64,000 bases of DNA from Amphibalanus amphitrite. Taxonomy: Eukaryota > Arthropoda > Thecostraca > Balanomorpha > Balanidae. Below, one piece after another: positions 1 through 12,400 of this stretch; the stretch's first letter is position 1, and the number at the start of each line of letters is the position of its first letter. Under the pieces are notes generated by a model, which was given only the letters and a program-made list of their open reading frames with translations, did no database searches and was not told where the DNA came from. A program made the translations under genes and the position numbers. The stretch lies in assembly GCF_019059575.1 (NCBI RefSeq), contig NW_024881701.1, positions 124,001 to 188,000 of the forward strand, read 5' to 3'.

Positions 1-335
1 GGAAAATGTACTCTGTGATTGACTTTCAAAATCCCGGATTTTCCGGCCCACACCGACCCAATTAGAAACTCAACTTAGCAAGCCAAAGGAAATTAGTGAT
101 TGAACATCGATGAACAGCTTTTGTGGGATTACGTGAGCCTATCAGTCATAGTAACCACGACCGTCGGCTTTTGTGTGTTACCCTGTTGAACGCTGTGTGG
201 TCCGCTCCTACTTGCCGTCATCGAATGTCCCCTAATCTCTATGCGACTACGCTGAGCTCTGGCACCAATTGACCGCTGTGGTATGACCTCTACTTTCCTA
301 CATATGACCCCTGACCTCTATGTGACCCGACTGAC

Positions 336-488
336 CTCTGGCTCCGGCTGACCGGTGATGACACAGTCGAGCTGCGCCTGCCGCCCGGCCGGGACCGTCA
401 TGTTCTTCAGCTGCACGGGGATGCTCGGCTTCACCGGCTCCAGGTCACTGGCCATCTCCGAGTCCGAGGTCTCCGTCGGCAGACGACC
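336..488 (-). CDS. Exon 29: start of I-set Ig domain 4 (gene continues off the left edge)
   Basis: It encodes 51 residues: GRLPTETSDSEMASDLEPV, then PSIPVQLKNMTVPAGRQAQ and LDCVITGQPEPE. Strand A to C of an I-set domain is visible with its B-strand Cys, but the Trp and the rest lie in the next exon, outside the window. Phase is 0/0; the donor is GAG|GTCAGT. Confidence 0.85.
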
Positions 489-3400
489 CTGGTTGAAAGG
501 AAGGGCGGATGAGCGGTGTTGGTACTTACGTGTTCCGGTCGAGTTGTAGCGCATTATTAGGAAAATGCAAACACCATTAGAAGAAGCAGATAATGCAGAG
601 GTAGAATTTTATGTAGAAATTACAAATGGGCCTGGAAATACTATTCTTACCTGAGTGCAACCAGAGTTTTAAGAAATAATATTTGTCGTCTCATATACCT
701 CTGTATACAGAGGTCTATGTTCGTCTATAAAATTAAGATTGGTGGCTTACTGGGGTAAAATTTCAATCATCAAGGTACTAAAAAGTAAAAACCAACCGTT
801 TGTGTTATGTCCTGAAGCAGTTCACTGCCTAGGTATACTGCTGGATGGCATCCAAGGAGCGGTTTTCCTTCATCACACCGAAATGCGTCTCTCCCGCCCG
901 GGACCGACAACAACAGAGACCCCTCCCCCCTCAACTTGCGGCCTTTCCGTCATCACTCGCGGTCCGCTGGCACTGCGCCCCTCCCCTCCCCTAGAGGAGG
1001 TGCCGAGTCTCTGACCTTGACTGAGACGTTGCAGGAGCAGGTGGCCTGGCCGGCGGCGTTGTTGGCCACGATGGTGTACGTTCCAGCGTCCTTGGGGAAC
1101 GGCTCAGCGATGGTGAGCGTGGCCCGACGACCGTCGAAAGTGAGCTGTGGGGGCAGAGGAGTAGGTTAGATAGGCGGCATGTCACCATACTTCGGAGGTC
1201 GAGCCTCGGGTAGGTCAGCTGGGGAAGAGAGTTTGCCACTCTGCGACCAGCGGAGGGGTGGATAGGGGGTGGAGATTAGGAAGATGTCAGCGCCGTTCGG
1301 CTCATTAGCGGTTTGATATGATGTGACAGCCGGTGAGGGCGGGCGATGGATTCACGATCAAAGACGGCGCCGCTCAACGGATGGTGACACTGATTGGACG
1401 CTACCTGTCAGATCGCGGAACGGCTGATGGGGTGATTGGCTGAACATCTAATGGCAAAGCTTTGATGATGAAGAGCAGTAACAAATATAACCAAATAGTC
1501 AAATTACTATTTTTTAGCCATATTTTCTTAATTATTTCGGTGCTATTTGACCTATATGGGCTTCACGTCGGCCGATGTATTTGGCATTTTACAATTGATT
1601 GGGCGTTTACTCTGTACGCCATTCAGCGTGTCATTTTATTGATACTAGTGGGACTCATTTTGCCACATTCAGTCAAATTACAGTCATCGTCTCTCTTCAC
1701 CCGCTGTCGCACCGCCCCTGACCTTGCCGAATGTCAAGGTCATTGCCACTGCTCCTCTTGTGTATTCGGACCCAAACACATCCCGCCCGCCGGCTGGGAA
1801 CCCTTTCCTAAATATACATCCCGCCTTATGACGTCATCGGACCGACTGGCTCTGACGTCATAGGTCCGACTGCTGAATGTTCCGGAAAAGTCTCCACTGT
1901 TAAGGGGTAGGCGGTGTTTGGATGCCGTATTCGAAAACTTGTAACCCGCGTCCTGTTTGGTGTTTGGTTGAATCGGGACGGTTTGATGTGTGGTAGACTG
2001 AAAAATAAGCCTCGGCAAATATTGCCCTGGATCGGATCAGGATCAGCTATCTCATCCGTTGAGCGCCAAAAAGGGCCAAAGGTGATTGGCTACGGCATAC
2101 GATTGAAGGAAACACGTCAGGAAGGTTTTACGTCACCCATCCACCCAAACATTAAATGACGCAATCCCAAAGCAGAAAACGAATAATAATGACTGAAGAA
2201 CGTGAGCTACAGCACACTACTGACACTCTTCCATCTTCGCTCCATCACTGGTTTCGTCGTGTTCCTCACCTTGGCATCGACGTTATCCCTGACCGGTTTG
2301 TTGTTGTGCAGCCAGGTCAGTTCGGGGTGTGGCAGCGCCCGGACGGCGCACTCCAGGCGCAGTTTCTGACCGGTCCGGGCCATCACGTTACTCAGCGGAG
2401 TGGTGAACCGAGGCGCTTCGGAGGGAGTCCGTGCTGTGGGGAGGTGAGGAGGAGTGAATCGGGGGCTGTCACGATTCACCTAAGTACGTACGTTTTCTTG
2501 CAATGCTTCTATAATGGAACAAACGGATTGCCCGGAATACGATAAATACAATTGAATATGATTGTACATTTCGTCGGAATATGTACCGAAACACGTATAT
2601 TATTACAGGGGAGAGTCCCAGTTCTAACAAGCACGGTGAATACCTCATTCGTCGTCCAATCTCAATCGCTGCTCTAACTCCCACTGCCCACCCCGCGACC
2701 AAGACTCACGTTCCACTTTGACCATGGCGCTGGTCTGGTCGGCCCCCAGCATGTTGGAGGCCCTGCAGACGAACTGACCGCCGTCCTGCGGCAGGGCCTC
2801 CTCGATCCTCAGCTCGCAGCCGCCGTTATTGTATGTGATGACGTAGTCTGGCGAGGCGTCCACGCAGGTACCGTCCCTGAGCCAGGTGACTACTGGGAGG
2901 GGGTTACCGGTGACGGTGGCCGCCAGCAGCAGGGGGCGACCCTCGCGCACACGGCAGTCGGTCAGCTGCCGCGTGAAGATCGGAGGCGCCAGCTCCTCCT
3001 CAGAGGCCGCGTCTGTGGGGGACGGGGGACGATCAGAGGGTGGTGGCACTGCGGCGGGGATGGTAAAAGAACATGGTCAGGCCACGGTGGGTAGAGAAAG
3101 ACACGAATCAACCGGCCGGCACGTGGTCGTCTCTTAAGCTTTACGTTAGCTTCATAAATTCACTTATTTTCATCTTACTCCGATAGAACAACCATTCCTT
3201 CAATGCTGCTCCGAATGCCGTACAATCACCTACCTAGCCTCTGACATCTCATACATCTGATACTTTGAGCTACCGCCTCCACCTCTGATACGTCTGATCT
3301 ACCCCTTCTATCCGCTGATCTGCCACCTATACGCTCCAATCTACCACTTCTATCTCACCTCTGACAGTGAGTCGACAGGAGCTCTGCGTCACACCGGCGC

Positions 3401-6400
3401 TGTTCCAGGCGCGGCAGGTGAAGGTGCCCGTGTCGTCCACCATCGTCTCCTCAATGGTCAGCGTGCATAGGCCGTGCTCGTGCGCGATCACGTAGTCGGG
3501 GTTGGCGTCGCACGACACGCCGTCCTTCTGCCAGTTCACCTTGGGCGCCGGCACGCCAGAGACTCTGGGGGAGGGACGGGAGATTAAAGCGTTTATCAGT
3601 AAGCGATGCATTCATTGCTCGAAATAATATAGCTATTGCATCCATGATGTGGTTATCGTCCACTGAGTTATACATTGAACCTGGTGATTCCTACCATCCA
3701 CGCTTGCATCGCCTAACTTTCACCAACTTTCAGTCCTGAAGCTCTTAGCCCACAGCTTCCAGCTCCCAGTCACCACTGAACCTCCCCGCTGCCAAAAACC
3801 AGGGACCAGTCCTGTGGCTTCCCATCTCCCTATCCTCCCCCGTCCCCCACCTGGCCTGCAGTGTGTGCCGCACTCCGTCCTGGACCGTGTGATCCCTGAG
3901 GGGCTCCGTAAATGTCGGCGGCGCCGGTGGCGGCTCGTCGCGTTTCGGTCTCTTCGGTGGCGACACCTGCTGTCCGCTGGGAGGGGAGGCCCGGATGACC
4001 TGCTCCTCCCAGGGAGCGGACTCCTGTGTGCTGGCGTCAGACGTGGAGCGCGGCTCCTCCTGGGTCGAGCGGTCCACAGTCACCTGCAGGGGAGAAAAGC
4101 AGACGGCAAGGGGATGAATGTTTGACGGCATAATTTTGACGGCTAATATCAGTATTGTGTTTTGATATGAATCGTGAATGTCGGAACATGTTGATTGGCG
4201 TTCATTCACAGCCGCAAAGACCACACTATTGTGTAAACTCGAAATCTAAGTGAAACATAAACAATAAGCATCAATGATAGGCTGAACTACGAAGTGAGTG
4301 AAAGAACCCCAGTTCTTTTATAACTTATTGAATTATAACCGCACTTCAATACCTTTGTGATCTCGGTGACTGTCTCCGTACAGACATCGACTTTGGGTAC
4401 GACCAGCGGGGTCATGGGACGTGGCATATCCTCCAGGGCCCGAGCGGCCACCTCGGCAGCACGGCGGGCCTCGTCCGCCGCTGCAGTGGCCGAGCGGGCT
4501 ACCTCCGCCTCCTGGGTCAGACATAGAGGACAGCGTGATCAGTGGGACATTCAGTCACAGACTCTTTCAGTTATACGGGTTTGTACATCTCACCATATAA
4601 TACATTGTCACCTTTTAATCTAGTTCACGATCCCCACCCTCCACCCTGGTTATCAAATTATACGACGCTCTGCGCCCTCTGACCTATTGGCGACCTCCCT
4701 CCCCTCTGACCTCCCTCGACCCTCCCTCTGACCTGTTGGGCTGTCTCTCCCCCTCTGACATGTAGCGCGACCTCTCTCCCCTCTGACCTGTTTGGCGGCC
4801 TCCCTCTCTGACCTCCCCTCTGACCTGTTAGACTGTATCCCTTCCCCTCTGACCTGTTTGGCGGCCTCCCTCTCGGCGCTAAGCTCGTCCTTCTCTCGCC
4901 GGAGCGAGTCGTGCTCTCGCTGCAGCTGCTCCAGCGACCCGCCCAGCGTGGTGAGGTGGGTACGGATGGCCTCGAACGACTCCACCATCTCCTGACTGTC
5001 CTGAGTGACGGACGCCAGCCGGCGGGGCGGCGACGCACCTAAATGGACGAGGACAGTGGTAGGTCAGAACATCAAGCAGCATAATCGTCTCCTGTCAATA
5101 AACGGTCAATAGCAGCACATTGACAGAGATAGTATTATTTATCAATGCCCCGATGAACATGATGTGTGACCCAGATCCGGTCCATGACCTCTGTGTTAGT
5201 AATGGTACTGTCAAATCCTAACCCATCTCGTGCCTCACCATAGAGCTGGTGCGCCAGCCCGCCGGCCGTCTCTAGCCTCTCGGCCTGCTGCTGGGCCCCC
5301 GGTGTGAGGAACTGGCCGATATCGGCCCTCAGCTGGTGGGCCTCCTCGGGGCGCCGGACGCACGACACCTGCCGGGCCACGTCGACTAGAAGACGGCCGC
5401 CCGACTTGTACCAGTCCTCCGCCTGACAGGAAGATGAGAGTGTTAGTTACTTAGTAAAGTTGATTGGTGGCTGAAGATTGGGCGCGGTTCTTAGTGGATC
5501 GTTTTGTGGGAGAAACTGGAGTCTGGCTACGTTTCAAAAGCAGATGACGATCGGATTAAAATGGCCTATGTTAAAGGTCAACAATGTTTCTATTGTACAA
5601 TAGACTTGAATTAGTATTTTCGCTTGGTCTTCATTTACACTCAACACAAATACCAATATCAGAGTTTCCCATCTGCGGCAGTCCTCTGCGAACCCACCTC
5701 CTCCAGTAGGGTGAAGTACTGGATGGCCAGGTCGGTCAGGTGTTTGTTCTCGGCCACCTGTCGCTGGAAGGCCGTCCAGCGGTCCTGGAGGGCCTCCAGC
5801 TGCGACAGAGCCTGCTCCCGTTCCCCAGTGGGGCCACCCAGGTACTCGTGCGCCGTGCTGACAAAGTTCTCTATCTGGCGGCCCGTGCCCTGGGTGGATG
5901 GGGAGGAGGTCAGGTTAAATGTGAGACGAGGTCGGTATAACACATAGCACATGAGATTTAGCATGAGGTGGGATGATAATCTATTCTAAACACCGGTTGA
6001 GAGCTTTTCGTAGTCATCACCTGACATGTAAAAATATGCCAATAAATATGTGGATAAAATATGCCAATAAATATTCCGACTCAACACGACGAACAACACC
6101 ACACACTCAGCCCTACAGGCTGCACCAGCCGTCAGTATCTGGTGTTCCGCACCTCGATGGTCTCCTCGAAGGTGTTGAAGGCCTGTTTGGTCTGCGTGGC
6201 CTCGTGTAGACTCTCGCCGTAGTGGCCGCGCGCCCTGGCCAGCTGGTCGCTCAAGTCCGTCAGCTGGCTGTTGATGGTGCTCAGCTCCGCGTCAAACACT
6301 GCTGAGGTCACCTGACGCTCCAGCAGCTCCTTCCGCGTCGTCTGCGCCGACTCCCACTTAGTCTGGTGGGGGAGGGGAGGCGCGGTGGTTAGATGATATA

Positions 6401-9400
6401 GGTTCAAGGAAGGATGGAAGACATTGTCAAGGACAGATGGATGTGGGCTATACATAGCATAGCGCTGGTCGATGACACAACAAGTTAGATGAGATCGATA
6501 AACTTAGCAACGTGATAAAATGTCATGCATTATCAAACCGGATAAACAACACGAACATACCTACAAATTAAGAAAAATGGTCATCACGAACTTGATCAAT
6601 AAGACAGTAACAAAACAATAAATAACAAAATTATAAGCATAGGTATAAGGGTATAATACTAGCGCAATAAACTGCCCCCTAGTACAACGCATAAATCCTC
6701 AAATAAACATTCAGGACATAAAACAATAAACATATGCAGGACAAACGAGCTCAAGAGATGTCCACAGTTTCACGGTTTTCCAGGCACCTGTTGCAAATAA
6801 AAATGAGGCAGATCTTGCTGTAATATTGTTAGTTGCACAATGCACACGGATAAAAAGACCAACCATACATTCTCGTTATGGAAAATTAAATACAGACAAT
6901 AGCACACAGTCAGCCAGGTCGCTCTCTGGCCACACCGCCCATCCTCCAGGGGCAGGCAGCACCTCGGCGGTCGCCGTCACTACCTGATCCCTATCTAGCA
7001 CGGGTCGCGAGCGGGGCTTCTGGCGCGGGAAGTAGTAGACCAGCACGTGTGTACCGGCGGCCACGCGGCGCCGCTGCTCCGTCGAGGGAGTGTCCGTGTT
7101 GGTCTTGGAGCTGGTCGCCTCCCTGGCGCTGTTCTATGGGGACAGCGGCGGACGTTGGAGGGGAGTGTCCAAAGGAGAAGTGTTGTGGTTCGTTACTACA
7201 GTGATCGTAACCACGGTCAAGAAACCAGTTACAGGCTGGATATTGTTAACCATCACCAAAAGCAATTACTTCTTTCCTTAAAGTCAAGACGTATGTAGGT
7301 GCGGCACCGCATAGTGCAAGTTCGCTGAGCATACTATACCACCTTAACTCAAAGAAAGAAAACACGATGAACGAAACCTTGCACCCTACGGTGACATTTC
7401 TTAAATGTCCACACGGTTACATATCTGCCGCCGTGCCTCTGACCCGGCCACGTACCGACTCTTTGTCGAGTGCCTCCCTCAGCTGACTGATGTCGTGGTC
7501 AGCCGCAGATGGAGGTTCCACCTGTCTGAGACGCTCCGCCACACACTCGAGCTCCTCACCGGCCAGTCTGGGGGCAGAGGGGGTCATTGGAGGTCATACA
7601 GAGCTCACCGAAGGTCAGCCAGAGGTCACAATGGGTGATATAAGTTCGCCAGGATCATCAAAGGTCAAGGTTACCACACTGGGTCAACGGGGGTCATAAA
7701 GGGGTTACCAGAGAGCACTGGTAGTCATACGGGGCAACAGAGCTAAAGGTTGTATAACCGGGGTCGCTGTAATGTCAAATAAGTATTACCAAAAGTTACA
7801 TGGGTCGATCATGATCAGCCAATTCGAAAGCTGGTCGCATGGTGCGGCATTGTGTCGCACTGGTATCTCACAACACACTTCACTTGTCCACCTTGGCTAA
7901 AACTATCGATAGAGTACGTACCTGAAGAGCTCGTTGAAGGCGTTCTGCGTGGTCTCGAGGTCCTTCAGCGCCTGCTGGCACTCTTCTGTCTCTTTGGGTA
8001 GAGGACGGGATGAATCCAGGTGTTTCCTCTTCTGAACGCTCGATTCCACCTGTCACACCAAAATCAAATTAGCACCCAAGCATCGTGTGAACGAAATAAG
8101 GCCATAGTAATAATAGATCAGAGATTCAGTTGGGAATGCCTCACTGGAGAATATGAGAACAAGACATTTTTGATAAGATACAAGTCGGACAAAGTGAAGT
8201 GGACTAACAGGTAACCCACACATTTAAACTTGCTGAATCAATATTTAATCAAATCGAGCGGAAATCGTTATAAAAACCACTTGGCATACACTCACGTCTT
8301 TCAGTTTCCTGAGGTAGGAGACAATCATCTGCAGAAGGTTCTGGTAGTCTGTCACACACTTTGTGAGGTGATTCTTTCTGGTATTGAGCTCTCGAGACAG
8401 TCGCTCGGCAGATCTCGATGTCTCGCCGGCTCCTAAAATGTGCAAAAAAAAAAAAAACGGCGAAATGTCACAAATCATAATTTACTCGCTTAATTCCACA
8501 GGTATTGTTTGGGTGTAAATGTTGAACAATCTTAAAATATAACTTTTAAACGCTTATACAACGATTAATTACGTATCAAAACAATGCCAACATCATCATG
8601 ATCTCAGTAGACGTGATATGATACAACACGCTCGTGAAAACCTCTCGACTGCCAGCTGATGAGTCCCGTACCTTTTTCGCAGACCTTCTGCGCCGTCTGT
8701 TCCATCTGCTGCACGTCTGCCTGGGCCTGGCGCAGCAGGGGCAGCACCCGGTCCATCCTGTCCTCACACTGCCTCTGACGCTGGTCCAGAGACAGGCCCG
8801 TCTCGCGCAGGATCGGGTACAGCTGTGACTCCAGGTAAGTCACCGACTCCTCCACCTGGGGAGGGGGAGTAAGGCGTCAGAGTGCATACATAATCCAGTC
8901 AGTTCAGATACTCGCGCAAACACTCTACACATGGCAGAGCCCTTTGAAACGCGAGAAGCGGAGGCGACAAACATGTGAAAGAGATCATGAAGAGATTCCT
9001 CAGAAATGATAAGCTGTGGTCTGACCAGATTGTTTGCATTGAAGACTGTTAAAAAGACCATAAAAAATCGTACACACTTCTGCATATGCCTGCTTCAGGT
9101 TTCATTACCACTAGCTGCGAAACCTTACACTAAGTAGATAAAAAATACTTCAGCTAACTACTTGACCATACTTTGGAGTTCGGAGACGAGTCGCACCCAC
9201 CTTCCTGGCGTCTCGCTGCACCCGCTCCCACTGTCTCTTACTACCAGTCTCCCTTTCTCTGACTGACTGTATATGTCTCCGTCTCCCTACTCTCACTGCC
9301 ACTGACCCAAGTCCTACCCACCTTCCTGGCGTCTCGCTGCACCCGCTCCCACTGTCTCTGCACCCGTTTGATGGTGGTGGTGGTCAGCTGAACACGCTCG

Positions 9401-12400
9401 TAGTTCTCCGTGATCGTCAGATGACCCGCCCGCAGCTGCTCCACGATAGCCTCCACGCACGAGCGCGCCGCCGCCACGTCCAGGTACGGATCGCGCACCT
9501 GTGCAGAGAGTACGATCGTGGCGGTGGAACGGAACTTTCATTCAATTGAAATAATTAAACTTCGTAAGGCATATCTTTTTTGGGGTTAATATAGTGTTTA
9601 CCGTATTGATTGTCATAATCACAAAAACCACGACGGTGAAAAATGCTTCAATCTTATAGGAAGATCGCTCAAATCACAAGATATTTCGCCAAATATCACT
9701 TTAATGCTACCAAAATGCATGTACTGCAACTCTAACATCCCGCCTACGTTGAACTTACCTGATAGGACCTGTCGATGAACCTCTGTCCGACGGCGGCCAG
9801 CTGGTGGTACTGCTGCTGCATGTTCATCCACTGGTCCTCCAGCTTCCTCAGCTGCTCGTCACTCAGAGAGCCGCCCGACAGGGTCGAGTTGAGCTGCGCC
9901 ACAGAGTTCCGAAGCGGCTCCGTCTGCTGGTGGAACCGCTGGTACACCCTAGACAGGTCCAGGCGGCTGTCTGTGGGCGGAGGGGAGAGCTTGTTACAGC
10001 AGTGGGGGGAGGGTCGGCCGTCAGTGGCGGCAATCCCGGCAAAGGTCAGATGAAGCCGGGTTGTGCGGATTGGCCGTCCGCGAAGGACGTAAAATGTTCT
10101 TTTTGTTTCACTTTCAAAGAGTCGCAAAGAGACGTTAGCGCAACTCGGCTGTCGTATAAAAATATGTAACCATGGAAGATACATGACCTAACACAACGCG
10201 GAAAGACCAATGCGGTCAGCACAGATGACCTTTGACAGTTACGCCATACAAATTACGACAGTAAAGATTCCTACAATGGAATGTAAATCGGAATACTTTA
10301 CTTCCTCATGCTCAATGCGGACGTAGCAATTGCCCAAATCAATTCAAACAATGTAGGCATTGTCTAATGACGGATGCACGCATTGCATTGATAGAACTGC
10401 AATGTCGTCAAACATTATATTGCGCTATAGAAAGACCGAGCACCCTGTGTGCTGTGCAGCTGTTCGGAATACTGATGGCCAATCTCAGGAGTCCGCATAG
10501 ACTAAACTGGTCAGAAGATACGTGCACGTAATGTGTCCACCAGCCGGTTGATATATTACTTGCAAATAGAGAAGGAGATAGTGTGCCTCTCCTGGCTGAT
10601 TGTTTTGGGGATGAGTGATGACGTAGACCTAAAGCCCATTGCACACGATTGTGCAGTATTCGTCACGAGAAACATGACAGTTCTAAGCAAACACCCGATT
10701 AATATGCGCATATTTACACCGTGCCGGGCAGCCCATGTCCATTCCAGTGGGCAAGTGAGACAACTACAACACTTGGGCAATGCAAAACAGGGGTCACGGC
10801 GCTTCGTATAAGTTGATAGCATGGCGCAATTGGACTCTCAGAGGAACCGTTACTCATGACTGATTTCAGATGATGCTCATGACTGATTAAATGCTCAACG
10901 TTTCTAAACCTTTCCGCCCATTAGCAGCCATCAGAAATAATGCGATTTAAATGGAACCGCTCTTAATTTTGGCATTCATTGACATATTTCGTTTGGCTCG
11001 CTATCACCGGCCGCTGGCTCACGTACCGATGACCTGCTGCAGGGCGGTCCACTGAGACCGCAGGTCGGCCGTCTTCTCTTCCAGCTCTCTGGCCTGGCCC
11101 CGGTCCATGTGTCGCACCACGTCGGCCACGCCGAACAGCAGACTGTCGATCTCCTCACCCTTAGACTGAGGGAGCGAGCATGAACAGACGGTCACTCGCT
11201 GCTGACAGAGGTCATTCCACGTACAATTTCTTATCCACCAAACACAAGGCATACACGATGATATATCCGGTGGTACTGCTAAAACCATCCTCCATCACCC
11301 GCGCCATGATGTTTTCGCCCGTCCTCTGCGTTCCTCATCTCCCTGGGAGGCCCCAGGTCACTCACCATCACATCGCGCTGCATCTGCTCGTGTACGGTGA
11401 CAAACTGGTTCACCTGACCCAGCGAGGTGCCCAGCTCATAGTGACTGCGCAGGAACGAGTCAGCCGTGTTCGAGAGCCACCCGTACAGCTGCAACACAGA
11501 CGTAAGCTACAGGAAACGGTGGAAGGACGGATATGGCATCGAACGGTACACATGGATGAGTACACATGAAACCGAAAACCTGATGCATGGCACGCAGAAA
11601 TAGTTGCAGTGTCTACTTTTACGCGTCAAACGAACTTTATGACCACGAAAAAGGAATCACGGTTAGGAAACAATGCGTACGGTCCCTTCCGCAAGGACCA
11701 GCCTGACAACATTCGCGTTTTTGCTGCGCTATTTCCGACTCGCTCCCCTCACCAGAACCTCATGCAAGTTCAGCTCATCCATCATATTACACTCAGCGCC
11801 GCACGGCCCACAGAGCGGAGCCGACAGCGTTTTTGCACAACTACCCGCCGGTCACACAAGTCTGCATTGTAATTCCACGGCGATCCCCTGCCCAGCGCCG
11901 CCGTCATCAAAACTCACTATCGGCGCATCGGCATTCATGATCATGTCACAACGGATCCCGACTGCGCCGCCCTCGCCACCTACCAGGCTGTACTTGTCGA
12001 AGAAGTCGGCGTGTGACTGCTTGTGCCGCTGCTGCGACTGCTGGATACTCTGACAGCGGGTGGTGAGGGTCGCTAGCCGCCGGCGGAGATCGTCCAGACA
12101 CCGGGTCACGCCCTGAGGGACGGACAGAGGTGAGAAGAAGGCGAGAGCGAGGGGGATGGCACTGGCGATCAGGCTCCGACACAGCTTAGGCACAGTCTAG
12201 GGTAGGTGGGAAGAGAAGGCATTTGAGGTCGATTCATGATTCTCCGATTACTCCCATTGAATCTATTAAATACTTAACCTTCGCCCCAGTGGGGGGGGGG
12301 GCATATGTTACCACCCTGTCAGGTTTTTTGCATGTGAATAAAAAACCGCGGCGCGTAGCGCCGCGCCGCTTGGGGTAGCTTTTGGTACATCAATTTTGGA

